The notes under the pieces are model-generated. The model was not told the DNA's origin. It did not search any database and saw only the letters and a program-made list of their open reading frames with translations. A DNA stretch of 64,000 bases from Phytophthora quininea. Its lineage: Eukaryota; Oomycota; Peronosporomycetes; Peronosporales; Peronosporaceae. The DNA lies in contig JAAVTG010000523.1 in NCBI GenBank assembly GCA_011947345.1, positions 124,001 to 188,000 on the forward strand, read 5' to 3'. Below, one piece after another: positions 54,748 to 64,000 of the stretch. A program made the position numbers and the translations under genes. Each line of letters opens with the position of its first letter. Position 1 is the stretch's first letter.

Positions 54748-55938
54748 CTAGACGAACGACGCCTGCCCCAGCTCATCCTCCCACAGCTGCTCTTCGAGAA
54801 GTTGTTCGCTGGTAGACGACCTACTCACGGTCGGACCGTGACCGAGACGGTGTCCTCCGTCCCTACTCGTGACATGCTCCCCGACTGAGACTCGACGTCC
54901 TCGTCGAGCTGTGGCCGCTCGCAACGCTGCTTCGCGATCAGCACGTTCGGATTCTGCTCTAGCTGCTTCCAGCTCCGCCATCCTCGCCTTCCTCTGCACT
55001 AGGCGTTCACTCCTCGTCAGCACTCGAGGTTTCGGACCCACGCAGCCGTCCTGCTTCCAAAATGCTTCACTTAACCGTCTTGCTTGCTCCTGTTCTTCCA
55101 GGTCCTGCAGCCACCGCTCATACCGGTCAGTCGTCATTTTCCACGGTGACCGACCCAGCGAGGTAGCAACGAACCAGCGGTGGGCGTGACTCACCACGGC
55201 GATCGCCACCACTCCACCACTGATCTTCAGCACCAGGACGTTCGCCGCCAAACCGTCCTTATCACTGACGTCACCTTCAGCAAGTAGATAGTTTGACGAT
55301 ATCAGGAAGAAACTGATGCCAATCGGGCCGAAGCAAACCCATTCCCAAATCTCGTAGGTGAACACTAACAGGTAGAATATCGCGTAGGCAAGCAAGGATA
55401 TCACTGCCCACACTCCACGGAAAACGCAACACGCACGGTTGAAAGACCTTCCGCACTCTTGCTTTGAACCGATCCAATACTTCAAAGTCGAGCGACACCC
55501 CAACTCAAAGACGTCGGGCAAGAACACGACGTATAGCGCGTGAAATGCCTCCAACCACTTGAAGAGTAGGCGTCCCAGGCCAGATTCGTGCTCACCACGA
55601 GCACGTAGGATCACAATAGGCGTACAGAACAGCGCTTCGTACGTCTTCCAACGACGTTCGGCAGGTGGCTTGCTCAGCACCTTCTCGCTGCTCACGTAGC
55701 GGCGGTAGCGACGGAAACAAGTCTTTCCCAGCTCTGCCCACTTGCTCACAAATTCGAATACGACACTGTTCAACCGTCCCACGACACTAGCAATCGGCTG
55801 GACGATGATCCAGAAGACGGCACCGCCAACAGAACAGAGGATCCACGGCCAGTAGTTCGCCAAGACGGACCAACACGCGTCCCCAGCAACACTCGCCCAC
55901 CGCAAGCACCATTTCGCCAAGTCCAAAGCGTCGTCCAT
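54748..55938 (-). CDS. membrane protein with C-terminal coiled coil, unrecognised
   Basis: 396 residues from ATG 55938, intact. Membrane spans are seen at about 28-52 (WPWILCSVGGAVFWIIVQPI), 172-210 (ISLLAYAIFYLLVFTYEIWE and FGPIGISFFLI) and 232-250 (GVVAIAVVSHAHRW). The last 140 residues are charged: a RYERWLQDLEEQEQARRLSE helix and an Ala/Glu/Arg-rich coiled coil (QRKARMAELEAARAESERAD), then a Ser-rich end. No family is recognised. It lies downstream of the gypsy pol on the same strand, where an envelope-like ORF would be found in some elements, but it lacks a signal peptide and a cleavage site. It is divergent to the ORF at 56236. Confidence 0.5.
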   Translation of the reverse strand: MDDALDLAKWCLRWASVAGDACWSVLANYWPWILCSVGGAVFWIIVQPIASVVGRLNSVVFEFVSKWAELGKTCFRRYRRYVSSEKVLSKPPAERRWKTYEALFCTPIVILRARGEHESGLGRLLFKWLEAFHALYVVFLPDVFELGCRSTLKYWIGSKQECGRSFNRACCVFRGVWAVISLLAYAIFYLLVFTYEIWEWVCFGPIGISFFLISSNYLLAEGDVSDKDGLAANVLVLKISGGVVAIAVVSHAHRWFVATSLGRSPWKMTTDRYERWLQDLEEQEQARRLSEAFWKQDGCVGPKPRVLTRSERLVQRKARMAELEAARAESERADREAALRAATARRGRRVSVGEHVTSRDGGHRLGHGPTVSRSSTSEQLLEEQLWEDELGQASFV

Positions 55939-56235
55939 GTTGCAGATCTCGAAATGAGAGCCGCTCCTCGCCTCGGTGGACTTCTTGGTTTAACGCAATC
56001 GAACCGTCCCCATCCGTCCCCATCAACCGTCCAAGATGAAGGCTCGTTAATCTCCAGCATTTTCCTTCCTAGTTGACCTTCTACTCGTCATACTTCAACC
56101 GTCACCAACCTCGTCCCGTCAATCAACAGCTATTAGTCATCTGCGTCCTGGTCACTTCCAATCTCTCGATCCTAGTGGCAGTTGGCGCACCCCCATTCCA
56201 GCTTTCAAGCCAACAAAGAACCGCACCAAACCGAC
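55939..56235. promoter_or_regulatory. divergent upstream region with CCGTCC repeats
   Basis: This lies between two divergent ORFs. A run at about 55999-56031 carries ccgtcc three times in 33 bases (gaaccgtccccatccgtcc, then catcaaccgtcc), and ccgtc recurs at 56098 and 56114. It may be a shared control region. Confidence 0.4.
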
Positions 56236-57798
56236 ATGGTCAAGGCCAGCGAAGTCACCGGAGAAGCGTCCAAGCGCCTCCGGGCCCGCCTCGCCAAGAA
56301 AGGCAAGAACGCTGAGCCTGAGCTGCACGCCCAGGTCGAGTTCTACTCCAAATTCCGAGAGGGGCTCTACGGCAATGACGCCTCTGTAAACTTCGACGCG
56401 GTGGACGATTTGGCGTTGGCCATCTTAGCTGACAACGGGACGGCTCCGGCCGTACTCAGCAAGACGGTCACTCTACTTCCTCCACCCGCCGCCATGCAGA
56501 CGACCAAGCCAGCCGCGCTCGATTTCGTCGTTCCATCCAAGTCGGGCAAGCGGTCAGCGCCTAAGGCCGTAGCCGCGAAAGCTCCTCCCGCCAAGAAACC
56601 TCGAGTTGCTGCCAACGCTATCACTACCGGGGAAGACGGAGACAGTGAGGACGAAGAAGCGTACACGCTCGTGCTTCCCGACGCTTGCCCGGCCACCGTT
56701 CGGAATGATATCGAGAAGATCCTCAACGACGCGGCTACTGAAGGGAAGGCTCCGTTCCGTCTTGCCTACCCTTGGGTTGGCCAGCGCGCTTGGTACGACC
56801 CCGACCAATACTCCGATCTGCACCTCGCCCACTGGCGTTCATTCATGCGTTTTCGTGCCATCTACTTCACATGCGCTCTGTATGCTCCAACGGATAATCA
56901 AGGTGCTCGCCGCAAGCGCAAGGCCACTGCCATTCAAGCTCGGCTCGAACTGATCAGCAAAACCATCATGACGTTCGGGTACTATGGATTTCTTGAACGC
57001 TTCGAGAACACGTCCCACGACATGCTGATGTGGCTTGGAGGCAAGCCCGCCACGCACGCAGCTTCTGCAAAGATTAAGGCCGGCTCCACTGCTCGGATGC
57101 AGACGGATTTGGCCGTCCTGTATCGCACCGACCGTCCCCGATACAACCGTGCCATTGAGCGCGCACTGGACCCGTTCACCGTAGACGAAGATGGATACGA
57201 CTCGATCACCCAGCTCTTGGAGGAGACTGAGGCCATCGACCCCACCCGTAAGCCTCACCTCCGCCTCACGACTCCGGCCCTGGCACGTATTGCCATCGAC
57301 GTCACCAACGGGGAACCAGCACCTAATCCCAACTGGGTCGGCAAGAAGTCCAAGGGCCTCTGGAAGAAACTCCTTGTCAACAAGGACCTCCTCGTCCACC
57401 GTGATCGCATCTCTGCCGAGCTCGTCGCTGGAACGTACTTGGTCCCTAAGGAGGAGAAGGCGTACGATCCCGACAAGGACCAGCGCGAGGACTACTCCGA
57501 CTTCGAGGATGACGACGAGAGGTTCACTGCGCTTCCGCCAGGCAACGCCAAGGACATCGAGGACAAAGTTGGCCCAAAGGCTAGTGCCATCGTCACTTCA
57601 ACCGATTCCGCAGCCGAGAAACCTCCGTCAAAGGTGATCGCGGCCAGGGCACCAAGACTGACAGCAAGACGTCCAAGGGAGGATCCAACGACGCCTCCAT
57701 TCCAACCAAACCACTCGAGAAAGACCCTATCGGCGCGAAGTCGCCAAAGAAGTCAAGTAGCGTCGTCTTTCACTTCTCCATTGGCGTGCTCTCAATAA
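56236..57798 (+). CDS. unrecognised 520-residue protein, possibly element-borne
   Basis: From ATG 56236 (MVKASEVTGEASKRLRARLA). An acidic/Ala-rich N-terminus with KKPRV and KRSAPK basic clusters precedes a globular middle. That region includes YPWVGQRAWYDPDQYSDLHL, AHWRSFMRFRAIYFTCALYA, MTFGYYGFLERFENTSHDML and NRAIERALDPFTVDEDGYDS. The C-terminal third is Lys/Asp-rich, then basic. There is no zinc knuckle, protease or polymerase motif. The helical middle could be a capsid-like or DNA-binding fold, but this is a guess. It is convergent with the gypsy pol: 125 bases separate the two stops. The last 60 residues look out of frame with the acidic style before them, so a late frameshift is possible. 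Confidence 0.5.
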   Translation: MVKASEVTGEASKRLRARLAKKGKNAEPELHAQVEFYSKFREGLYGNDASVNFDAVDDLALAILADNGTAPAVLSKTVTLLPPPAAMQTTKPAALDFVVPSKSGKRSAPKAVAAKAPPAKKPRVAANAITTGEDGDSEDEEAYTLVLPDACPATVRNDIEKILNDAATEGKAPFRLAYPWVGQRAWYDPDQYSDLHLAHWRSFMRFRAIYFTCALYAPTDNQGARRKRKATAIQARLELISKTIMTFGYYGFLERFENTSHDMLMWLGGKPATHAASAKIKAGSTARMQTDLAVLYRTDRPRYNRAIERALDPFTVDEDGYDSITQLLEETEAIDPTRKPHLRLTTPALARIAIDVTNGEPAPNPNWVGKKSKGLWKKLLVNKDLLVHRDRISAELVAGTYLVPKEEKAYDPDKDQREDYSDFEDDDERFTALPPGNAKDIEDKVGPKASAIVTSTDSAAEKPPSKVIAARAPRLTARRPREDPTTPPFQPNHSRKTLSARSRQRSQVASSFTSPLACSQ

Positions 57799-57923
57799 TA
57801 ACGACAAAAAAACATAAAAATTCATGCACTGCTTGTCAACCGTTCCACCGTGAGTTCCATAGTAAAGCATAGCCAAACAACCGTTCCTCGTGACTCACGG
57901 ACGGCTCTCATCCTCTTTCAAGA

Positions 57924-60900
57924 CTAAGCCATGAGCAGATCGTCATCGTCAACGTCGGCATTCCCTTCCTCTAACCGTCGACTCCGGCGCAATTCTGGCA
58001 GCCCTTTTCTCTTCCTCTCGGCTTGTTCGAAAGCCGTGACTAAATGCCCGTATTGGGGCCAAAGTGCAGCCCTTGACAACCAAAACGTCTCGTAATTGGC
58101 TGCCAACGCCAAGTAATCGATCCCACCATTCACTACTCGTTTCGAGACAACCTCCAAAAGCGGTGTATCAACGCTTGTGAACGCCTTGTCGTCCTGACCG
58201 ATAGTCAGCCGTTCCACAAAACTCGAAGAGGGAAGGTCGGACACCTCGAGAGGTCCGTCCCTGTTGCTATCGTCAACTCCGTCGGGAACTTCATCCATGA
58301 GAGGACGAGTCCACCGCCCTCGAAACTTCTTCAGCCTATTCACGTTGATAGGGACGACTTTGTCCGGATGCGATGGAATCTCTACCCGGTACACGTTATC
58401 TCCAGCTTTACCCAAGACACGGTACGGACCATGCCAAGGATACGCCAACTTCTTCGTTCTTGATTCCCCTCTCTTGTTCCTGAACATCTGGAAAACCCAA
58501 ACAGGGTCGCCAACTTCGTATTGTACCTCAACCTGACCACTTAACCGTTCTTCATGACGATCTTGAGACTTCACAAGCTGCTGTTCTACGAGGTGTCGCG
58601 ACTCCTTTAAAGACCGAAACAATTCGCGGCGATACTGGGCAACTTGGTTACTCTTCCAGCTAGTTCCCAAATTCAAAAACGCCACATCCAACGGCAAAAC
58701 AGGATCTCGTCCGTACAGTGAGAAGAAGGGCATGTCACCTAACGCCTCGTGATAAGACGTTCGGTAGGCGAACAATACCCGTGCCAAATATACGTCCCAA
58801 TCTCGTTGTGCGTGGCTCACGTGCATCTTCAGCATCCGAATCAACGTGCCATTAAAACGCTCAACCAGACCCTGCGTCTGCGGATGATAAGCCGTGCCAA
58901 ACAGCTTCTTGATCCCCAGCACCTGATAAAAAGACTTCGCAATTTCGGCCATAAAGTTACGACCGTTATCACTTAGAAGTCGGTACGGAACACCGTGCCG
59001 AGCAACCAAACCATTCATCATGACTTCCACGAAAGTCAGTGCATCTATTCGTGCTACCGCGAAAGCTTCAGCCCATCGAGTAAAATAGTCGACGAACACC
59101 AAAATGTATTTGTTTCCCTTGTGCGTCTCGGGTAGCGGACCAATCGCGTCCACCACAACCAGCGAGAAAGGGCCCGTAAGGTCGTACACCGGCATTCGCT
59201 GCATCCGACCGTCCTTCCAGGGTCGAGCACCTTTTCCACTACCACACTTATTGCACTCACGAACGTACGCCGCAACGTCAGAACGCCAACCAGGCCAAAA
59301 GGCATGCCTTCGGACCTTATCCAAAGTTTTCGTTAATCCAGAGTGCGAGGCCAATACGTCTCCATGACAGTAATGTAGCACGGTCTCAATATAGCAAGTA
59401 GGAATCACGGGGACGGTCAAGGACCGAGCAGGTCCGACTCGAGCCGGTAAATTCACTTCCCGCATCAGAATCCCGCTCTTCACCTGGTAACGGTCCTTCA
59501 TCTGCACCACCTTCGCACGTAGGAACGGATCCAAAGGGACCGCTCCGTCCGACAGAAACGCAGTCAGCGCCTTGATCCAAGGCACACTCTGCTGTTCTCG
59601 AGCGAATTGTTCCGCGTCGAGTCTAAACTGGTTAATGGACGATCTCTGACCTTCAGCAGTTGGTCGACCAGCAACATCTTCATCCAGTAGTTCGGGAGCA
59701 GGGTCACTTACGCGACCATCCGTTACTTCACCTTCGAGATCATCTCTCGCAATTTCTCTTTCATTCGCCATTTCTTCACGGTCGCCCCTCTCAGCTATTT
59801 CACCCCCGTAATCGACTTCATCGTCTCCAGCAAAACGACCATCACTATCGCCTAAGTCTTCGCGGTCGGCTATCACCGTCGGATCCTCGACCGAAGACGA
59901 AAGTCTTGGCTCGTCCGTGCTGTCCGGATTCAGTAAGTCGCTCAAGGTCAGGTCCACACCTTCGCACTGCTCCCCGACTGAAGACGGAAGTCCGTCAGCG
60001 ATCGAGTCTTCCGGATTCAGTAAATCTCGCATCGACAGCGCCGCCACAACCTCCTTTGGTAGCCGCGACAGCCCGTCAACGTGTCCCATCGACGTTCCAG
60101 GTTTATGATGAACCTTGAACTGGAGATTCGACAGCTCCATGGCCCACCGTGCCAGCTTGGCATTCGTAGTCCGGTTCCCCGGGCTGAATACCCACGTCAG
60201 AGCCTGATGGTCCGTGTAGAGATCAAACTCCCTCTTATCCAGGTAACACCTAAACTTCCTTGTTGCCCAAACAACTCCCCAACACTCGATCTCGGAAATC
60301 CCGTCCTGCTTGTTGATCCAGTTCTTTTGGGATCCCGTCAAAAGTTTGCTTGCATATGCCACGACACAGTCGCGTCCGTTCTTCTCTTGCATCAAACAGG
60401 CACCAACGGCGTACCGTGACGAATCCACGAACAACTTGAACCTCTTCCGTCCGTCAGGGTAGACTAGAATCGGTGGCTTCAGGAGTGCACGCTTCAGCTG
60501 CCTAAACGCGTTCTCGCAGTCTTCATTCCACTCGAAAGGAGCGTCTTTTACTTTCAATCGCTCCAGAGGCGCTGAAATCGCAGCATATCCAGGAATGTAC
60601 CTCCTGAAGTAGCTAGTTAGTCCTAAAAACGAACGAATCCCACGAACATCTTCTGGTCGTCGAACATTCATCACCGCTTTCACCTTTTCGGGGTTTGGTA
60701 GGATCCCCGTGGGCGTGACGATATGCCCAAGGAACGCTACTTGGCTCCGTCCCCAATGACACTTCCGCATCTTCAGCTTGAAACCTGCTTGTTGGAATCG
60801 CGTCAGCACTTGCCGGACACGAACCAGATGCGTAGGAAAATCGCGGCTGAAGATCACGCAGTCATCTAGATAGACCAAGCAGATCCTCCACTTGAGATCC

Positions 60901-61370
60901 ACTAATACTGTCTCCATTAGTCGTTCAAACGCAGGTACAGCGTTGCAAAGTCCAAAAGGCATTATTCGCCATTCGTAGAGGCCGTATTTGCACGTAAAAG
61001 CCGTCCTAGTAACGCTATCAGGGTGCATCGGGACGTTCCAATAGCCTGATGCGATATCTATCGTCGAGAACAATTGAGCATCCCCTAATACATCCAGAAT
61101 GTCATCGATCAACGGCATGGGATAGCAGTCTTTCACCGTCACTGCATTCAGCTTGCGGTAATCGATGCAGAACCTAATTCCTCCATCAGGTTTCCGAATC
61201 ATAAGCACAGGACTGGCCCAAGGGCTATTCGAGGGACGGATTAAGTTGAGTTCCAAGTACTGTTGGATCTCAGCTTCCATCACCTCGCCCTCCGCCAGCG
61301 AGACCCGGTACGGTTGCTGCTTGATCGGCTTGCTGTCCCCAGTATCGATTTCAAACTGCAGCAGGTCCGT
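57924..61370 (-). CDS. pol: gypsy Pol: reverse transcriptase, RNase H, integrase
   Basis: Open from just after a TGA at 61371-61373. RT: PSNSPWASPVLMIRKPDGGI, FSTIDIASGYWNVPMHP, the catalytic YLDD at about residue 138 of the Met-started frame, and FLGHIVTPTGILPNPEKVKA. RNase H: FKLFVDSSRYAVGACLMQ, SEIECWGVVWATRKFRCYL, YTDHQALTWVF. After an acidic spacer comes integrase: an HHCC zinc site (HYCHGDVLASHSGLTKTLDK…CNKCG), VVVDAIGPLPETHKGNKYIL, DNGRNFM and YHPQTQGLVERFNGTL (the D,D,E triad). A C-terminal chromo/GPY-like region follows (AYPWHGPYRVLGKAGDNVYR). The product copies element RNA to DNA and inserts it. All catalytic residues that I can locate are present, so this part of the element looks recent. 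Confidence 0.9.
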   Translation of the reverse strand, partial: TDLLQFEIDTGDSKPIKQQPYRVSLAEGEVMEAEIQQYLELNLIRPSNSPWASPVLMIRKPDGGIRFCIDYRKLNAVTVKDCYPMPLIDDILDVLGDAQLFSTIDIASGYWNVPMHPDSVTRTAFTCKYGLYEWRIMPFGLCNAVPAFERLMETVLVDLKWRICLVYLDDCVIFSRDFPTHLVRVRQVLTRFQQAGFKLKMRKCHWGRSQVAFLGHIVTPTGILPNPEKVKAVMNVRRPEDVRGIRSFLGLTSYFRRYIPGYAAISAPLERLKVKDAPFEWNEDCENAFRQLKRALLKPPILVYPDGRKRFKLFVDSSRYAVGACLMQEKNGRDCVVAYASKLLTGSQKNWINKQDGISEIECWGVVWATRKFRCYLDKREFDLYTDHQALTWVFSPGNRTTNAKLARWAMELSNLQFKVHHKPGTSMGHVDGLSRLPKEVVAALSMRDLLNPEDSIADGLPSSVGEQCEGVDLTLSDLLNPDSTDEPRLSSSVEDPTVIADREDLGDSDGRFAGDDEVDYGGEIAERGDREEMANEREIARDDLEGEVTDGRVSDPAPELLDEDVAGRPTAEGQRSSINQFRLDAEQFAREQQSVPWIKALTAFLSDGAVPLDPFLRAKVVQMKDRYQVKSGILMREVNLPARVGPARSLTVPVIPTCYIETVLHYCHGDVLASHSGLTKTLDKVRRHAFWPGWRSDVAAYVRECNKCGSGKGARPWKDGRMQRMPVYDLTGPFSLVVVDAIGPLPETHKGNKYILVFVDYFTRWAEAFAVARIDALTFVEVMMNGLVARHGVPYRLLSDNGRNFMAEIAKSFYQVLGIKKLFGTAYHPQTQGLVERFNGTLIRMLKMHVSHAQRDWDVYLARVLFAYRTSYHEALGDMPFFSLYGRDPVLPLDVAFLNLGTSWKSNQVAQYRRELFRSLKESRHLVEQQLVKSQDRHEERLSGQVEVQYEVGDPVWVFQMFRNKRGESRTKKLAYPWHGPYRVLGKAGDNVYRVEIPSHPDKVVPINVNRLKKFRGRWTRPLMDEVPDGVDDSNRDGPLEVSDLPSSSFVERLTIGQDDKAFTSVDTPLLEVVSKRVVNGGIDYLALAANYETFWLSRAALWPQYGHLVTAFEQAERKRKGLPELRRSRRLEEGNADVDDDDLLMA

Positions 61371-61985
61371 TCATCCAGGTTTCTTCGAAGAGTCCACAAA
61401 CATGCCCACAAAGTCATTTAATTCGGACTGGAACAACTCCTTCTGCTCCATCGACAACTCCGACTCGGAAAAGTCGGCTTTTATAGCCTCCGACTTGTCT
61501 GGCGGCACGTCTGGCTTCGAAGATTTTTCCTTCTCACCGACACCCTCCTCTCGTTCTTCTTTCGTCGACATTACTTGTTCTCCTTCACGTTCACCCTCTT
61601 CAGCTGGGACGGTCCCTTCCCCCATTTCGTTGATACTTCAAACGCTGAGTCCGGAATCACGGAGGCACAGGCAACTACCGTCCCTCGACGGATCCACAAT
61701 TCGTCCGTCGACGCATTACAGATCTCCACAATCACTTTACCGTCCTGCACGGTGCACAGCGATCGCGCTACACAGAGCGTAGGCGGTAAGCCTAAGGATC
61801 CTTCCACGAGGACGGTCGCATCTTTGATCACATCTCCTATCACACTCGTCGTAACTAGCGCTTGACCACACGGCGGTAGTCGTACAGACTTTGCCATCGC
61901 CGTCATATATGAGTCCTGCACGACAGTAAAACCCAAGGGCAACACATCGCCCGTACTTTTTAACGTCATCTTCCGCTCAGGAACA
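61371..61985 (-). CDS. gypsy spacer and linker between protease and RT
   Basis: Two overlapping frames: 61571-61969 (VIDVPERKMTLKS start, then STGDVLPLGFTVVQDSY, CNASTDELWIRRGTVVACAS) and 61371-61640 (an acidic Lys/Glu linker, then ELSMEQKELFQSELNDFVGM). The first resembles the beta-rich segment that follows retropepsin in gypsy polyproteins; the second is the usual lead into RT (…SSKKPG, then TDLLQFEIDTGDSKPIKQQP). A TGA at 61371-61373 stands between KKPG and TDLLQF, where polyproteins normally read through. Frame changes near 61640 and 61985 are also needed. Confidence 0.65.
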
Positions 61986-61989
61986 TCGA

Positions 61990-64000
61990 TTACTGCACCA
62001 AAGCGCCAAGCGCGTCGACACCGAGAATCGCGTCGACATGTAGTTGATCAGCAACCAGGACACTCATGGCAACGTCCATTCTCCCCAGACGCAACGACAG
62101 TCTTATCCAGCCGCGTATTTTCAGTTTGTGTCCTGATGAACTTTTCACCAAACCTTCATATGGTTCCAAAGGCTCCCGGGCTCGTCCAAGCCGCTTCAAC
62201 ACTCGCTGATCCACTAGACTCAGTGTGGCTCCAGTGTCTGCTAGCATCCGTGAAGGTAGACAGTCAATGAACCCACTCGAAAGAGCTTCAAAATTGCCCA
62301 CCGAGCACACAACTCTTCGTCCGTCTTTGACAATCTGAGGCGTGTTGTACGCTCCATCATCATTGCTCACCCCAAAACCATTAGGTAAAGTTACGGTTAC
62401 AACCTCCACCAACCCGGTCTTTGGTAACGGAGTGAGGTCAGGCCGTTCATTTTTAACCACTTCAACGTAGTGAGACAGATCTTCTTCATCCTCAGGATAA
62501 AACTCCATGTCTTGTACCACCATAGCATACAGTCGATACAGAGACGTCACATCAAAACATCCTCTTTGTGCTGCAAGGCGGCGATGACGACGTTTAGCGC
62601 TCGGCGTCTTCAACCGTCCTGTGCGATTACACAATGTCCTCCAAATATCTGCAGCACAGCTCTTGTGGAACGAGCCGGCCAAGCCCTCCAACAACTCCCA
62701 AAGGTCTTCAGACAGGCCGATTTCTTTTACCACTTGATGAACGTGGTGACTGAGACGCTCCCTATCAATCTCTGGCACTTTGTCTTGTAAAGGAGGCACT
62801 TTCGCCACCCTCTCTTCTTTGCTTTGGCTCTTTTCGAGGTCGACGGCGTCCTTCGCTTCCTTCAGTAGTCGATACACTGATTGACGAGCTGCGGTTCTCA
62901 GCGCTTTATGTTGCGGTTCAACCTTTCGTCGTGGCGAACTGGTGCTTCCCTTTTCCGCAACTGATCCATCATTGGGACACCCAATGTTCGCGCGGACAGC
63001 GTTCTCGAGGCCAGAGCTGTCTTCGATAGTAGCCATCCCATCCGTACTGGCAGAATCATTCCCATCCGTCCTTGACGCTTTAAAACTGCCTCCCTCAGGA
63101 CTCGGTTCAGGTGAGTCCCCTGCCGCAGTCGTACCGACAACTCGCACGCCGTGAACCGTAGCAGCTACTGGGGTCTTGAAGTCACGATTAGCTCTCTTAG
63201 CTTCTTCAGACTTCTCCAGCATATCCCCATACCAGTCCTGCCAATACTCCGGCGAACTCGCCGTCTCCGGAGACGCTCGACGCGTCCGTTCCAAAGTCTC
63301 GACTGAGAGACCTAAATAGTCGGCTAAGATCTCGGAACTGGGCTCTTCCAAAGCTTCAGCATTCGCCTTCACGCGCTCCAACACTTCAGATTCGACCAGC
63401 GGGTACAGACGATCCTCCAACTCTTTCTCGTATTCTTCAGGTTCTGCCACGACTTCCGATCCGGCCAGCACCGACGCTTCTTGACCAGGCTCACAGTCTT
63501 CCATTGCATCTAACTCTTCATCGGTAAATAGACGTCCGTACTTGGGCTCGTCTTTCGTCTCCTTGATCATCTCGTCTACTTCTATTGCCGCTACAGTGTC
63601 ATTTTCGGTCCAATCAGCAAATATACTGTCCCCAAAGGTGTCGAACTGCTCATCGTCTGACTCCTCTTCATCGGGTTCGTCTTCTCGCCTCCAGCCATCG
63701 GCAAAGGCGACCGTCTTCTTGGGACGCTCCTCTTCTAGCATCATTTCCACTTCAAGACCTTCTTCATTCAAGATGTCGGCTTGTTCGACCAACTCTGCAG
63801 TTGAATCACTCGAGGCGTCATCGACTATCACACCAACACCAACAGGCTCCACTTCCTTCATAAGCGCCAGTACAGGGACGGTCGTAACGACTCCCGTCTC
63901 CACACCGACCGGCACCCAGGCGACTTCGTTCAACGTCGTCAAACATTCTTCACCACTCTTCTCTTCAACTTCTTCGGACACAATCTCAGCCGATACTTCC
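61990..64000 (-). CDS. gypsy Gag/protease part, incomplete at window edge
   Basis: Open from the right edge to TAA at 61990. About 400 acidic, low-complexity residues (EEERPKKTVAFADGWRREDE, DEPDEEESDDEQF) are followed by a helical region with YRLLKEAKDAVDLE and RHRRLAAQRGCFDVTSLYRL. A retropepsin ends it: CSVGNFEALSSGFIDCLPSR, the catalytic MLADTGATLSLVDQR, and ILGVDALGALVQ. No CCHC zinc knuckle is seen in this part; a capsid region could lie outside the window. The true start is not visible. Confidence 0.7.
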   Translation of the reverse strand, partial: EVSAEIVSEEVEEKSGEECLTTLNEVAWVPVGVETGVVTTVPVLALMKEVEPVGVGVIVDDASSDSTAELVEQADILNEEGLEVEMMLEEERPKKTVAFADGWRREDEPDEEESDDEQFDTFGDSIFADWTENDTVAAIEVDEMIKETKDEPKYGRLFTDEELDAMEDCEPGQEASVLAGSEVVAEPEEYEKELEDRLYPLVESEVLERVKANAEALEEPSSEILADYLGLSVETLERTRRASPETASSPEYWQDWYGDMLEKSEEAKRANRDFKTPVAATVHGVRVVGTTAAGDSPEPSPEGGSFKASRTDGNDSASTDGMATIEDSSGLENAVRANIGCPNDGSVAEKGSTSSPRRKVEPQHKALRTAARQSVYRLLKEAKDAVDLEKSQSKEERVAKVPPLQDKVPEIDRERLSHHVHQVVKEIGLSEDLWELLEGLAGSFHKSCAADIWRTLCNRTGRLKTPSAKRRHRRLAAQRGCFDVTSLYRLYAMVVQDMEFYPEDEEDLSHYVEVVKNERPDLTPLPKTGLVEVVTVTLPNGFGVSNDDGAYNTPQIVKDGRRVVCSVGNFEALSSGFIDCLPSRMLADTGATLSLVDQRVLKRLGRAREPLEPYEGLVKSSSGHKLKIRGWIRLSLRLGRMDVAMSVLVADQLHVDAILGVDALGALVQ

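Larger units (their letters stand above)
57924..64000 (-). mobile_element. Ty3/gypsy LTR retrotransposon, internal part, runs off the right edge
   Basis: Reading leftward on the minus strand: an acidic Gag-type or linker region with a retropepsin (to 61990), a spacer domain (61571-61969), a linker (61371-61640), then reverse transcriptase, RNase H and integrase (57924-61370). Protease-RT-RNase H-integrase is the Ty3/gypsy order. The reading is broken by two frame changes and one stop codon. No LTR, primer-binding site or target duplication can be shown, because the 5' part lies outside the window. Confidence 0.85.

Overview
The window is nuclear DNA of a plant-pathogenic oomycete, most likely Phytophthora or a close relative (Peronosporales). 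Coding sequence is compact and GC-rich, with short GT-AG introns of about 60-95 bases. It holds degraded effector genes typical of that group (NLP, Crinkler, RXLR-type), a START/FYVE family expanded in the stramenopile manner, and a Ty3/gypsy retroelement. The species cannot be named from the sequence alone. Many otherwise well-conserved genes carry one to five single-base frameshifts. Some genes with conserved partners in every cell (TBCE, TAF10, CBS, PPR) are affected, so draft-assembly error is a likely cause for a good part of them. Genes are therefore given as full spans with the approximate break positions.

Layout. 1-8.1 kb: the 3' part of a secreted-type protein, a CobQ/DRTGG-type P-loop protein with four exons, an NLP pseudogene, a small secreted protein, a complex I MLRQ/B12D subunit with an inverted decayed copy, and tubulin cofactor E. 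8.4-19.1 kb: a SET-domain relic, a 43-bp perfect palindrome, a convergent pair of oomycete membrane-protein paralogues, a BT1/folate-biopterin transporter, a GxWTxxEE DNA-binding-like gene, chaperonin and Crinkler relics, and a PPR protein. 19.8-29.1 kb: three tandem START-like/FYVE/GAF genes, with TAF10 between the first two. 29.2-33.6 kb: a secreted group XII-like phospholipase A2 and a MATE transporter. 34.5-53.2 kb: seven same-strand START/FYVE paralogues in two blocks. The gap between the blocks (37.3-43.3 kb) holds a lipoxygenase-like gene, its truncated gene-converted copy, RXLR-type remnants and cystathionine beta-synthase. A third copy of the membrane-protein family lies inside the second block. 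53.7-64 kb: an RXLR-like secreted protein, two unrecognised ORFs, and a minus-strand gypsy polyprotein that runs off the right edge.

Themes. Ten lipid-transfer/FYVE-type genes in about 33 kb form one large local expansion. They probably bind lipid and act at membranes, but their zinc finger lacks the histidines that canonical FYVE domains use for PI3P. The effector-type genes are mostly broken or truncated and sit at the borders of housekeeping blocks, as expected of gene birth-and-death next to repeats.
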